Positions 45,193 to 55,493 of a stretch of 64,000 nt of DNA are shown piece after piece (position 1 is the first letter of the stretch; each line of letters opens with the position of its first letter). Below the pieces are notes generated by a model. It did not search any database. It was not told where the DNA came from and saw nothing but the letters and a program-made list of their open reading frames with translations. The position numbers were made by a program, and so were the translations under genes. The stretch comes from Clostridium psychrophilum (lineage in GTDB: Bacteria > Bacillota > Clostridia > Clostridiales > Clostridiaceae). Location of the stretch: the NCBI RefSeq assembly GCF_018861705.1, contig NZ_JAHLEC010000002.1, forward strand, positions 1-64,000, given 5' to 3'.

Positions 45193-45419
45193 AAAACACC
45201 TCTTATTTATTTTTGTGATCTACAAGTGCTTTGTATTTTGATTCACTAGCATATTAATACTACAATGCATTGTAACTTCATACACTATACTACCATAATA
45301 TGTTACGCTTTAGTATGTTTTTTAACCCCCGTTATCATTAATTTGTATTAAGTAGAGATTTTTGAACAAACGGTTACAGATATAAAATAATTAATTGTAA
45401 AATAAACACATAAAACTAC

Positions 45420-45689
45420 CTAATGTTTAGGATTAGCAGATACTATTTCTATAGCTTTTGTAATAGCCGTAGTAACATCAATTGTTTGCTGCTTGTTAAC
45501 TTCAGATAATGCTGATGTATATAGTTCTCCTTGCTCAGAAACGGTATATTTTGTTGACAAAGAGTTAAGTGCTAAAGCTTTAATGTCTAATTTACACTTT
45601 TCACATTTGCAAATATCATCATATCTCATTAATATCGTATCTAACAATTTAGTCACTTCATCCTCAGAATAATTTTTTAAATGGTACAT
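45420..45689 (-). CDS. ComFB-like late competence family protein
   Basis: An 89-residue protein matching the ComFB family: an N-terminal helix NYSEDEVTKLLDTIL, the metal-site-like CKCEKCKLDIKALALN and LSTKYTVSEQGELY. Three cysteines (CKCEKC) probably bind zinc, as reported for ComFB. The family is linked in name to the comF operon and in other bacteria to c-di-nucleotide binding. There is no competence gene next door. RBS AGGAGG (GGGGGAGGTATTATT before the ATG). Confidence 0.85.
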   Translation of the reverse strand: MYHLKNYSEDEVTKLLDTILMRYDDICKCEKCKLDIKALALNSLSTKYTVSEQGELYTSALSEVNKQQTIDVTTAITKAIEIVSANPKH

Positions 45690-46063
45690 AATAATACCTC
45701 CCCCTGGTAATTTTCTTTAAAGACAATATAATATAAGAATTATATCATACATGTTAATATTTTACACGGGATCTAATATGTTTTTACCAGTTTTTACCTG
45801 ATTTTGCCTAAATAACATTCATTGTAAAGCTTGGACTTAATTAATATAATGTAACGTTTCAATGTTATTGTTCTAATATGGGTTACAAAATTGTTCAATC
45901 TATATAATTAACCAAATAATTACATCTATAAGACTTCATTATCTTCAATGTAAAAGCATACATGGTATAATATATATAAAAGGTTACATTCAAATGCATA
46001 ACAAGTTTATATGTTAGTATAAGTTTAAATGTATCTAAATTAAAAGAGAAAGGACGTGTTTTT
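45690..46063. other. Divergent intergenic region before addB
   Basis: These 374 bp between comFB-like (minus) and addB (plus) are AT-rich. GGTATAAT near 45964 could be a -10 for addB. No other element is recognisable. Confidence 0.35.
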
Positions 46064-49000
46064 GTGAGTTTGAGATTTATCTATGGAGGAGCTGGAAAAG
46101 GAAAGAGTACTTTCTGTTTAAAGGATATAGAATCTAGAAGTAAAATCGTGATTGAAAAACCTCTAGTACTTTTAGTCCCAGAACAATTTTCTTTTCAAGC
46201 TGAGAAAAATCTTATTAAAGTAGTTGGATCTACAGGAATAAAAAACGTCCAAGTGCTTAGTTTTAATAGATTAGCGTATAAAGTATTTAGTGAGGTTGGA
46301 GGCATAACCTTTAATCATATGGATACATCAGGAAAAGCAATGCTTATTCACAGTATACTTCAAAAAAATGTGGATAAATTTAAGGTATTTAAAGGCGCAT
46401 CCAAGCAAAAAGGATTTGTAGATAATGTTGCAAGTGCAATCACAGAGTTTAAGAAATATAGTATCTCTGTGGAAGATTTAAATTTAGTAAGACAGAATTT
46501 AGAAAATAGTAATTTACCAAAAACTGAGAACTCCTTAGTAGAAGGAGAGAACTCCTTAGTAGAAGGAGAGAACTCCTTAGTAGAAGGCAAGAACGCCTTA
46601 GCAGAAGGCAAGAACGCCTTAGTAGATGTAGAAGGGGAAGCCCCCTTACTAAAAGGTGATAATACTTTTGAAAAAGGAAATAATACCTTAGGAAAAGGAG
46701 AAAATCCTTTATTAATAGATAAGATAACAGACTTATCCTTAATATATAGTGAATTCAATAATATTTTAAATGTAAACTATGTGGATCCTGATGACGATTT
46801 GACTAGGTTATATAGTGCACTTGATGAGTGTAGTATATTTGATGGAGCAGAGTTTTGGTTTGATGAGTTTACTGGATTTACACCACAGCAGTATGCAATA
46901 CTCGAAAAATTATACAGTAAGGCTAAAAGGATAAATATAACGCTTCCCTTAAAAAGCCCAGAGCACTCAAAGTTAATGGAAGAATCTGATGCTTTTTATT
47001 CTATAAAGTTTACAGAAGATAAGCTTTTAAATTTAGCCCAGGAGTGTGGGACAAGTATCGATGAACCTATAAGGCTACAAGATAATAAAGAATATAAATT
47101 TAAAGATAATTTGGAGTTATCTTTTCTTGAGAGAAATTATTTTGCTTTCCCATATGAAACATTAAATAAAAAGTGTGAAAACATAAAGATGTTTAAGGCT
47201 CTTAATGGTTACTCTGAAGTTGAGCATGTGGCTAAAGATATATTAAGATTATGCCGGGATGAACATATACGGTTTAATAAAATAGCAGTAGTCACTAGAG
47301 ATTTGCCAACCTATGAGAAGTTAATTAAAACTATTTTTACGGAATATAATATTCCTTTATTTATAGATAAGAAAAAAGACATAACAAGTAACCCATTAAT
47401 AGTGTTAATAACAGGTGTTGTTGAAATATTTAATAAGAACTTTAGTTATGAGTCAATGTTTAGGTATCTTAAAACAGGGCTTTTAGATATAGAAAAGAAA
47501 AACATAGACATACTAGAAAATTTCGTTATTGCTACAGGTATAAAAGGCAAAAGGAAATGGACAGAGCCTGATTTGTGGCAGGAAAAAATAAAGTATTATT
47601 TTAGAGATTACTATAATAATGATAAGGCCACAGATGATGAAACGAAAAGAGTAGATGCGGCTATCAAAATATTAAATGATACTAGGGAAACTATAATAAC
47701 GCCACTTTTACAATTTAAAGAAAAGTTAAAAGGTAAAGGGAATGTTACTAGAATTTGTACAACCCTATTCGAATTCCTAGAAACTATTAATGTATATAAA
47801 ACACTAGAGAAGTGGATAGAAATTTTTAAAAGTGAAGGTAAACAGGAACTAGTTACTGAGTACAGTAAAATATGGAATTTAGTTATGGAGTTATTAGACC
47901 AGATGGTTGAGGTAATTGGAAATGAAACCTTATCTCTTGAGGAGTTTGTGAAGGTCCTATCAATGGGATTTAGTAAACATCAAATGGGACTTATACCGCC
48001 AGCCCTTGATGGAGTAACCATAAGTAGCGTTGAGCGTATAAAAAGTCATGACATAAAAGCGTTATATATCGTTGGCGTAAATGATGGTATATTTCCAAAG
48101 GCAAGCAAGGAAGAGGGAATATTCACAGATAATGATAGAATAATACTTAAGGAAAACCAAGTAGAACTAGCAAATGACACTAAAACTGAGGTATTTAATG
48201 AGCAGTATTTAATTTATGCTACCATTACTATTCCAAGTAAATACCTGAATATAAGTTATCCTATAGCAGATTATGAGGGGAAAACATTAAGGCCTTCCAT
48301 TATAATATCAAGATTTGTTGCATTATTTAAAGGCTTAAAAGAAGAAAGTAATATTTCTCAATATAATGATGAGCTTGATGATGTTAATGGCTCTTATGAG
48401 ATGGCACAGGTTTGTGCAAAAGTCCCAACCTTTAATGATTTGATTTTTGCTTTAAGAGGATATCTAGAGGAAGGACATATATCCCCCCTATGGATTGCGG
48501 TTTACACATGGTATCAAAAGAATCCATTCTGGAGAGATAAGAGCAATACTATGTTTGAGGGCTTCGATTATAAAAATGAAGTTAAAATGCTTCAAAAAGA
48601 GAAAGTTAAACTTCTTTATGGAGAGAAAAATTATTTTAGTGTATCTAGAATAGAAAAATATGAAGAGTGTCCCTTTGCTTATTTCGTTCAATATGGCTTA
48701 AAAGCAAAGGAGAGAAAAACTTTTACATTCTCATCACCGGATTTAGGCAGTTTTATGCACAGCGTACTTGATAATTTTTCGAAACTTGTGGATAAAAATG
48801 AGATGAAATGGGCGAGTCTTGATAAAGTATGGTGTGAGCAAAACATAGCAAGCATTGTAGAAAAAGAAGCATCGGCTGGGTTAAGTGGTTATATATTAAA
48901 CAGCACACCAAGGTATAAGTACTTTACAGAGAGATTGAAAAGAGTTTTAAAGAAAACTATATACGTTATTGTTGAGCAAATGAAGAATAGCGGTTTTGAA

Positions 49001-49822
49001 CCTTTTGGTTACGAAGTATCATTTGGGTTCGAAGAGGGAGATTATCCACCGATAAGAATAAAACTATCCACAGGTGAAATTGTAAACCTAGTTGGTAGAA
49101 TAGATAGAGTAGATAAGTTAATAAATGAGGGAGAAGAATTTTATCGAATTATAGATTATAAATCAGGAAATAAAGATTTTAAACTATCCGACGTATATTA
49201 TGGACTTCAAATACAACTGCTTACCTATTTAGACGCCATGCTTAGGAATGAAAGCGCGGTTTCCGAGGAGCCAATTTTCCCAGCAGGTATATTGTATTTT
49301 AAAATAGATGACCCAGTTATAAAAGCTAAAAACAATTTAGATGAAGAAGAACTGGAAAAAGCAATAATGAAAGCTTTGAAAATGAAGGGGCTACTTCTAG
49401 CAGATACTAAGATAATAAGAGAAATGGATAGAAATATAGAAGGTGCATCTTTAGTTGTTCCAGCATCTATTAAGAAAAATGGAGACTTAGGATCAAGATC
49501 ATCAGTAGCAACTAAGGAGCAGTTTGATATGCTACTTAATCATGTAAAAGAGAATCTTATAAAAACATGTGAGGAAATGCTAAGTGGGGAAATAGACATA
49601 AAACCATATAAGAAAAAGGATGCTACTCCATGCGCTTATTGTGAATACACAGCTATTTGCCAATTTGATCCTACATTAAAGGAAAACACATATAAGGTAA
49701 TAAAAGATAAAAGAGACAAGGAAATATGGGAGCTCTTATCTAAGGAAACTAATGAATCTAATGAACCAAGTGAAATAGAAAACAATGATATAAGGGAAAG
49801 CGGGGTGGAGAAGGAGTTATGA
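46064..49822 (+). CDS. addB: AddB helicase-nuclease subunit
   Basis: A 1252-residue AddB. It has the Walker A GGAGKGKST at residues 8-16, a later helicase-like core, and a C-terminal RecB-type nuclease domain (IIDYKSGNKDF near 1030). The iron-sulfur cysteines are one in CPFAYF (about 869) and three in CAYCEYTAIC (about 1189-1198). With AddA it resects double-strand breaks to Chi-like sites. The GTG start has AAAGGA upstream. An unusual insert at residues about 155-215 consists of seven-residue repeats (ENSLVEG and variants) and makes it longer than usual. Its stop overlaps the addA start (ATGA). Confidence 0.95.
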   Translation: MSLRFIYGGAGKGKSTFCLKDIESRSKIVIEKPLVLLVPEQFSFQAEKNLIKVVGSTGIKNVQVLSFNRLAYKVFSEVGGITFNHMDTSGKAMLIHSILQKNVDKFKVFKGASKQKGFVDNVASAITEFKKYSISVEDLNLVRQNLENSNLPKTENSLVEGENSLVEGENSLVEGKNALAEGKNALVDVEGEAPLLKGDNTFEKGNNTLGKGENPLLIDKITDLSLIYSEFNNILNVNYVDPDDDLTRLYSALDECSIFDGAEFWFDEFTGFTPQQYAILEKLYSKAKRINITLPLKSPEHSKLMEESDAFYSIKFTEDKLLNLAQECGTSIDEPIRLQDNKEYKFKDNLELSFLERNYFAFPYETLNKKCENIKMFKALNGYSEVEHVAKDILRLCRDEHIRFNKIAVVTRDLPTYEKLIKTIFTEYNIPLFIDKKKDITSNPLIVLITGVVEIFNKNFSYESMFRYLKTGLLDIEKKNIDILENFVIATGIKGKRKWTEPDLWQEKIKYYFRDYYNNDKATDDETKRVDAAIKILNDTRETIITPLLQFKEKLKGKGNVTRICTTLFEFLETINVYKTLEKWIEIFKSEGKQELVTEYSKIWNLVMELLDQMVEVIGNETLSLEEFVKVLSMGFSKHQMGLIPPALDGVTISSVERIKSHDIKALYIVGVNDGIFPKASKEEGIFTDNDRIILKENQVELANDTKTEVFNEQYLIYATITIPSKYLNISYPIADYEGKTLRPSIIISRFVALFKGLKEESNISQYNDELDDVNGSYEMAQVCAKVPTFNDLIFALRGYLEEGHISPLWIAVYTWYQKNPFWRDKSNTMFEGFDYKNEVKMLQKEKVKLLYGEKNYFSVSRIEKYEECPFAYFVQYGLKAKERKTFTFSSPDLGSFMHSVLDNFSKLVDKNEMKWASLDKVWCEQNIASIVEKEASAGLSGYILNSTPRYKYFTERLKRVLKKTIYVIVEQMKNSGFEPFGYEVSFGFEEGDYPPIRIKLSTGEIVNLVGRIDRVDKLINEGEEFYRIIDYKSGNKDFKLSDVYYGLQIQLLTYLDAMLRNESAVSEEPIFPAGILYFKIDDPVIKAKNNLDEEELEKAIMKALKMKGLLLADTKIIREMDRNIEGASLVVPASIKKNGDLGSRSSVATKEQFDMLLNHVKENLIKTCEEMLSGEIDIKPYKKKDATPCAYCEYTAICQFDPTLKENTYKVIKDKRDKEIWELLSKETNESNEPSEIENNDIRESGVEKEL
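46525..46711 (+). repeat. 21-bp coding tandem repeats inside addB
   Basis: About nine seven-residue units with consensus xNxLxxG. The first three are identical (ENSLVEG), the next two read KN-A-L forms, and later ones drift. At DNA level each early unit contains a small palindrome CTCCTTAGTAGAAGGAG. Confidence 0.9.
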
Positions 49823-52800
49823 TAAAAGGCGATAATGAAATTAAACAACAAGGCCCAAAGGTGAACTGGACAGAAGATCAACAAAAGGCTATTTTAACTC
49901 GTGACTGCAATATTCTAGTAGCCGCAGCTGCAGGTTCGGGTAAAACTGCAGTACTTGTTGAAAGAATAATAAAGATAGTAACAGACGAGGAGCGCCCTAC
50001 AGATATAGACAAGCTTTTGGTAGTTACGTTTACGAATGCTGCTGCATCTGAGATGAGGGAGAGAATAGCGGCTGCAATATCCAGGGAGCTTCATAATAAT
50101 CCACAAAGTAAGTTACTTCAAAGGCAATTAACCTTGCTTAATAAATCCAGCATTACAACTATCCACTCCTTCTGCCTTGAGGTTATTCGTAGTAATTATC
50201 ATATTGTAGACTTAGATCCCAATTTTCGAATAGCAGATACAACAGAAGCAGTACTTTTAAAACAAGAAGCCCTAGAAGAACTTTTTGAGGATAGGTATGT
50301 TGCTATTAACGATAAAAGGAAAAGTAAAGATGAAATCAGTTCTTCAGAAGTAGACGAGGATTCCGGTCCGATGCATTTAGAGGTAACCCCTAAATCATTA
50401 AATATAGAGGGCAGCTCTATAGATGAATTAGAGGAGCCTGATGTTTTAGCACCAGTTGAAGAAGGTAATTCTTTTAATCTAGGAGAATCTAGCTTTTTAG
50501 ATTTAGTTGAAGCTTATAGTAATAATAAAGAGGATTTAGGCCTCCAAGGAATAGTTTTAAGTCTTTATAATTTTGCTATGAGTTCTACAACTCCAACAAA
50601 GTGGCTAATAGACGCAGCAGAGGCTTTTAATATTAAAGACGGATACAGTTTTAGTGATACCCCTTGGGCAAAGGTTCTAATGGCAGACACTAAAATAGAG
50701 CTATCGGGAATTGAAAAGGTAATGATAAAGGCACTAAAAATTATAGAAAATAATGAAGCTATAATATTATATAATGAAGTGTTCAAAGATGATTTAGCAT
50801 TAATAGCAGATTTAATAAGTGCATCAAATAATTCCTTCGAAAGTTTAGAAACTACTTTTGAAGTTCTAAGTTTCGCAAAGCTTACAACTATAAAAGCATG
50901 TAAAGATAAGGGTAAACAAAAGGTAGTACAAGACATAAGAAACAAAGTAAAAAAACAATTACAAGAATTACAAAAGCAAATAATTGATGCAAGCTCTGAA
51001 AGTTCATTAACAGATATAAAAACATTATATCCACAAATGAGGGAGCTATCACAACTTGTTATAGATCTTGGTCAAAAATATAGAGAAAAGAAAAAGGAAC
51101 GCTCTATTATAGATTTTAATGACTTCGAGCATTATTGCCTTGATATTTTGATGAGAAAAAATGAAGAGGGAGAAGTGGTTATGTGCGATGATGGAAAACC
51201 AGAACCATCAGATGTAGCCATTTCATTAAGAAATAAATACGAAGAAATCTTGATAGATGAATATCAAGACAGCAATATGGTACAAGAAACGTTACTTAAC
51301 ATAATCTCAAGAGAAAAAATAGGATCTCCCAATGTATTCATGGTAGGAGATGTAAAACAGAGTATATATAGATTTAGGCAAGCAAGACCAGAACTTTTTT
51401 TAGCAAAATATAATAGCTATTCAAAAGATGATGGAGCAAAAACTAGAAAAATCACTTTATATAAAAACTTTAGAAGTAGAGATTGTGTTATAAATGCAGT
51501 AAACTATATCTTCAAACAAATAATGTGCAAAAATATCGGAGATCTTGACTATACGGATGAAGAAGCATTAAATTTAGGAGCTCATTTTGACGATCTTGAA
51601 GGTCCAGGAACAGTAGGGGGTCCAGTAGAATTACATCTTATCGAAAAAGAAGTTAAAGACGCAGAAAATGATGAAGAAAGTCACGAAAGTCAGGGACAGG
51701 GCAACACTAATGAGAGCGAAGGTGAACATGAAAATCAGGGACAGGGCAACACTAATGAAGATGAAACGCCTACGAATATTGAGCTCGAAGCTAAAATTGT
51801 GGCTAAAAGAATAAAAGAATTAATGTTACATAACGATGAAAATGCCTTTAAAGTTTATGATAAAAACATTAAGGACTATAGATTTGTAGACTATAAGGAT
51901 ATCGTAATATTACTTCGGGCAACCTCAGCTTGGGCACCTTCATTTTTAGAACAATTAAAGCTTGAGAATATACCAGTCTATGCAGATACAGGCACGGGAT
52001 ATTTTAGCACAATAGAAATACAAATAATCATGAGTCTTTTGCAAATTATTGATAACCCAAGACAGGATATACCAATGCTCGCAGTGCTTCGTTCTCCAAT
52101 AGGGGGTTTTACATCAGAAGAGCTAGTGGACATAAGGGTTGGCCAAAGAGAAATATGCTTTTATGAGGCAATGGTTAACTTTTCAGGTAATAGAGAAACA
52201 GAGTCTGATAATCAAGAAACAGAGATTGAGAATAAAGAAGTCAATGCGGGGGATAAGAAAGCTGATTCTATTAGCGAAGATGAAGAATCTAGTAATAAAA
52301 AATCAATAGTAGATAAGCTTAGAAAATTCCTAGTAAAATTGGATCACTTTAGAGAAATCTGCACGTACATGCCTATTGATGAATTTATATGGTATTTGTA
52401 TACAGACACTGGGTATTACGGGTATATAGGAGCCATGCCAGGAGGATCACAAAGACAAGCAAATTTAAAAGTTCTGTTCCAAAGGGCAAGACAATATGAG
52501 GAAACTAGCTACAAGGGATTGTTTAATTTTATAAACTTCATAAATAAGCTAAAAGTAAGTAGTGGAGACATGGGTAGCGCTAAAACATTAGGTGAAAATG
52601 AAAATGTAGTTAGGATAATGAGCATTCATAAAAGTAAGGGGTTAGAGTTCCCCATAGTATTTCTAAGCGGAATGGGGAAAAATTTCAATCTAATGGATAT
52701 GAATAAGAGCATATTATTTCACCATGATTTAGGATACGGTCCAGATTTTGTTGATCCTATAAGGAGAATTTCATATCCTACAGTACTTAAACAAGCACTA

Positions 52801-53949
52801 AGAAAGACTATAAAGATAGAAAGTTTAGCCGAGGAAATGAGAGTTCTATATGTAGCATTAACTAGAGCTAAAGAAAAGTTAATTATAACTGGGTCAATGA
52901 GAAATATAGAGAAAAATTTAACTAGAATGAGTTCTAGTTTAGAAGAAAATAGTGAGAAATTAGGAGAATATGAAATCCTAAAAGGTAGAAGTTATTTAGA
53001 GTGGATAATACCAGCAATTATTAGACATATTGATGGGAAACCATTAAGGGAGCGTATAGAAATAGATGATACTAGTATTCATTTACTAGACCATCCCGCA
53101 AGTTTTTTAGTGCGTTTTTGGAATAGAGATGATGTATTGAGTAATGATATATGTGAAGAAGAAACCCCTATTAGTACTACAGAAAAGTTAGCATCACTTA
53201 AGGAAAAACCAATAGATGAGAAATGTATGGACGAGATTGGAAAAAGACTAGGATTTATTTATAAATATGATATGTCTACAAAGATGCCTACAGTACTTAC
53301 CGTAACGGAGCTTAAAAGAAAATTCAATGTGGAGCTTACAGAGGAAGACTCTAGCAATATGTTTGCGCCAAGACTTATAAGTAAACCCAAGTTTCTTGAA
53401 GAAGTTAAGGGCTTATCTCCAGCAGAAAAAGGAACAGCAATGCATTCAGTACTTCAAAAATTGGACTTAAATAAAGTTACAACATTAAATGAAATAAAAG
53501 TACAAGTAGAAACTCTTGTAGAAAAATTATTGATTTCAGAAGAAGAGGGCAAAAGCATTCGCATTGATAAATTAGTGAAATTATTTAAAACAAGTCTTGG
53601 TCGAAGAATGATAAAGGCTTATGATTTAAATATGTTGCAAAGAGAAGCTCCATTTCATATGGAAATTAGAAGTACAGATATATACAAAAACCTTCCTGTC
53701 GAAACATATGGAGAGGAAAAAATAATGCTTCAAGGGATAATTGACTGCTATTTTGAGGAAAATGGTGGAATAATTCTTGTAGATTATAAAACAGACATTG
53801 TAAAAAAGGGAGATACAAATTCATTAATAGAAAAATATAAGTCTCAACTTGATTATTATGCTAAGGCACTTGAGGTTACTCTTGAGAAAGATATTAAAGA
53901 GAGATACCTATATTCATTTAGTACAGATGAGGCAGTAGAAGTAAAATAA
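49819..53949 (+). CDS. addA: AddA helicase-nuclease subunit
   Basis: A 1376-residue UvrD-like helicase with nuclease. Motif I is AAAAGSGKTAVL (about 33-44), motif II IDEYQDSN (about 480), motif III region VGDVKQSIYRFRQA, motif V/VI MSIHKSKGLEFP and VLYVALTRAKEKL, and the nuclease ILVDYKTD (about 1324). It starts inside the addB stop (ATGA overlap). It is about 130 residues longer than usual because of acidic low-complexity inserts at about 170-235, 610-650 (two copies of QGQGNTNE) and 795-825. The fold motifs are intact. Confidence 0.96.
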   Translation: MIKGDNEIKQQGPKVNWTEDQQKAILTRDCNILVAAAAGSGKTAVLVERIIKIVTDEERPTDIDKLLVVTFTNAAASEMRERIAAAISRELHNNPQSKLLQRQLTLLNKSSITTIHSFCLEVIRSNYHIVDLDPNFRIADTTEAVLLKQEALEELFEDRYVAINDKRKSKDEISSSEVDEDSGPMHLEVTPKSLNIEGSSIDELEEPDVLAPVEEGNSFNLGESSFLDLVEAYSNNKEDLGLQGIVLSLYNFAMSSTTPTKWLIDAAEAFNIKDGYSFSDTPWAKVLMADTKIELSGIEKVMIKALKIIENNEAIILYNEVFKDDLALIADLISASNNSFESLETTFEVLSFAKLTTIKACKDKGKQKVVQDIRNKVKKQLQELQKQIIDASSESSLTDIKTLYPQMRELSQLVIDLGQKYREKKKERSIIDFNDFEHYCLDILMRKNEEGEVVMCDDGKPEPSDVAISLRNKYEEILIDEYQDSNMVQETLLNIISREKIGSPNVFMVGDVKQSIYRFRQARPELFLAKYNSYSKDDGAKTRKITLYKNFRSRDCVINAVNYIFKQIMCKNIGDLDYTDEEALNLGAHFDDLEGPGTVGGPVELHLIEKEVKDAENDEESHESQGQGNTNESEGEHENQGQGNTNEDETPTNIELEAKIVAKRIKELMLHNDENAFKVYDKNIKDYRFVDYKDIVILLRATSAWAPSFLEQLKLENIPVYADTGTGYFSTIEIQIIMSLLQIIDNPRQDIPMLAVLRSPIGGFTSEELVDIRVGQREICFYEAMVNFSGNRETESDNQETEIENKEVNAGDKKADSISEDEESSNKKSIVDKLRKFLVKLDHFREICTYMPIDEFIWYLYTDTGYYGYIGAMPGGSQRQANLKVLFQRARQYEETSYKGLFNFINFINKLKVSSGDMGSAKTLGENENVVRIMSIHKSKGLEFPIVFLSGMGKNFNLMDMNKSILFHHDLGYGPDFVDPIRRISYPTVLKQALRKTIKIESLAEEMRVLYVALTRAKEKLIITGSMRNIEKNLTRMSSSLEENSEKLGEYEILKGRSYLEWIIPAIIRHIDGKPLRERIEIDDTSIHLLDHPASFLVRFWNRDDVLSNDICEEETPISTTEKLASLKEKPIDEKCMDEIGKRLGFIYKYDMSTKMPTVLTVTELKRKFNVELTEEDSSNMFAPRLISKPKFLEEVKGLSPAEKGTAMHSVLQKLDLNKVTTLNEIKVQVETLVEKLLISEEEGKSIRIDKLVKLFKTSLGRRMIKAYDLNMLQREAPFHMEIRSTDIYKNLPVETYGEEKIMLQGIIDCYFEENGGIILVDYKTDIVKKGDTNSLIEKYKSQLDYYAKALEVTLEKDIKERYLYSFSTDEAVEVK

Positions 53950-53952
53950 AAC

Positions 53953-54205
53953 GGTAGATAGTTGTTAACTGTCCCCAAGAAAAGGGAACAAGAAAACAAT
54001 AGATAGTTGTTAACTGTCCCCAAGAAAAGGAAACAAGAAAACAATAGATAGTTGTTAACTGTCCCTAAGAAAAGGGAACAAGAAAACAATAGATAGTTGT
54101 TAACTGTCCCCAAGAAAAGGGAACAAGAAAACAATAAATAGTTGTTAACTGTCCCTAAGAAAAGGGAACAAGAAAACAGCAAATAGTTGTTAACCGTCCC
54201 CAAGA
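53953..54205. repeat. Array of six 45-bp tandem repeats between addA and sbcD
   Basis: GTTGTTAACTGTCCC recurs at 53961, 54006, 54051, 54096, 54141 and 54186, exactly 45 bp apart. Each is followed by CAAGAAAAGGGAACAAGAAA-type sequence. The core is the REP-like family B head. The minus strand stays open through it because 45 is a multiple of 3, giving a 15-residue repeat that I do not regard as a gene. Confidence 0.97.
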
Positions 54206-54233
54206 AAGAAGCATAAGAAAGGAGCAAACAATT

Positions 54234-55493
54234 ATGAGAATACTTCATACCTCAGATTGGCATTTGGGAAAGAGCCTAGAGCAGTATAGCAGGCTTGAGG
54301 AACAAGAAGAATTTTTAGAAGAGTTTATTGGAATAGTTAGAGATAATGATATAGATTTAGTACTTATAGCTGGAGATATCTATGATAATGGAAATCCACC
54401 AGCAAAAGCGGAAAAAATGTTTTATAGCACCCTTAAGGATATTACTAGTGGTGGGAAAACTGCAGTATTAGTTATAGCAGGTAACCATGATAACCCAGAG
54501 AGATTAGTAGCTGCAAGTCCTCTTGCATATGAGCATGGAGTAATTCTATTAGGTGAACCTAAAAGCATAGCAAGGCAAGGGGTATTTGGAGAATTTAACA
54601 CTGAGCATAAGTACGATTTTGAAGTAGTAGAAAGCGGCGAAGGGTATGTAGAACTTAGTGTGCGAGGTGAAAAGGCAGTTATAATAACACTTCCATATCC
54701 AAGTGAAAAAAGATTAAATGAAGTTTTATCAGTTGAATTAAATGATGAAGACAGACAAAAAAGTTATTCAGACAGAATAGGTGAGTTATTTGACAAATTA
54801 GCACTTAAATATAGAGATGATACTATAAATTTAGTAGTGTCTCACCTTTATGTTATGGGGGGAGAGGAAAGTGGATCAGAGAGAAGTATTCAACTGGGGG
54901 GAAGTCTTTCAGTTGCTCCATCAAAATTCCCAGCAAAAGCGCAGTATTGCGCTCTAGGTCATCTTCATAGACCACAAAAGGTTCCGGGCACAAAAGGCAA
55001 GATAAGATATTCTGGCTCTCCAATTCAATATAGTAAAAGTGAAATAAACTATAGTAAGGGAGCGTATATCGTAGATGTAAAAGCTGGCGAAGAGGCTAAT
55101 ATATCAGATATAAAATTCAGAAACTACAAGCCTATAGAAGTATGGAAATGTGATAGCGTGGAAGATGCCTTAGAAAAATGCAAACTTGAAGGCGAAAAGA
55201 ATATTTGGGTATACCTTGAAATAAAGACAAAGGAAATAATAAGTACAGAGAATATAAAGGAAATGAAAAGACTAAGAGTTGACATAGTTTCTATTCAGCC
55301 AATAATTGAAGAAATTGAAGATGCTAACGAATTAAAAGAAAGCCTAAGGGAAAAATCAATGGAAGAATTATTTAGAGAATATTTTACACGTGCTAAAGGA
55401 GGACTAGAGCCATCCGGCGAGTTAATGGAGTTATTCTTAAGCATAGCATTAGACGAGGAGGGAGAACCGAAAAATGAAACCAGTAAATCTTAA
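54234..55493 (+). CDS. sbcD: SbcD nuclease subunit
   Basis: A 419-residue Mre11/SbcD calcineurin-like nuclease. The metal ligands are D8 and H10 (HTSDWHLG), D in AGDIYDNG, NHD in AGNHDNPER, VSHLYVMGG and GHLHRPQ. The C-terminal capping domain begins about residue 300. With SbcC it opens hairpins and processes ends. RBS AAAGGAG. It is separated from addA by the 45-bp repeat array but probably in the same transcription unit. It overlaps sbcC by 20 bases. Confidence 0.96.
   Translation: MRILHTSDWHLGKSLEQYSRLEEQEEFLEEFIGIVRDNDIDLVLIAGDIYDNGNPPAKAEKMFYSTLKDITSGGKTAVLVIAGNHDNPERLVAASPLAYEHGVILLGEPKSIARQGVFGEFNTEHKYDFEVVESGEGYVELSVRGEKAVIITLPYPSEKRLNEVLSVELNDEDRQKSYSDRIGELFDKLALKYRDDTINLVVSHLYVMGGEESGSERSIQLGGSLSVAPSKFPAKAQYCALGHLHRPQKVPGTKGKIRYSGSPIQYSKSEINYSKGAYIVDVKAGEEANISDIKFRNYKPIEVWKCDSVEDALEKCKLEGEKNIWVYLEIKTKEIISTENIKEMKRLRVDIVSIQPIIEEIEDANELKESLREKSMEELFREYFTRAKGGLEPSGELMELFLSIALDEEGEPKNETSKS

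Noticed and set aside
46360-46758. A 132-residue minus-strand frame inside addB
   Set aside because: It is the antisense of the 21-bp coding repeats, with serine/proline-rich content and no start signals. The plus strand gene is clear.
53953-54205. CRISPR array
   Set aside because: The units are contiguous tandem repeats with no unique spacers, and no cas genes are in the window.
53856-54248. A 130-residue minus-strand frame made of 15-residue repeats
   Set aside because: It stays open only because the repeat period is 45 bp. It has no ribosome site, overlaps addA and sbcD, and encodes only the translated repeat.
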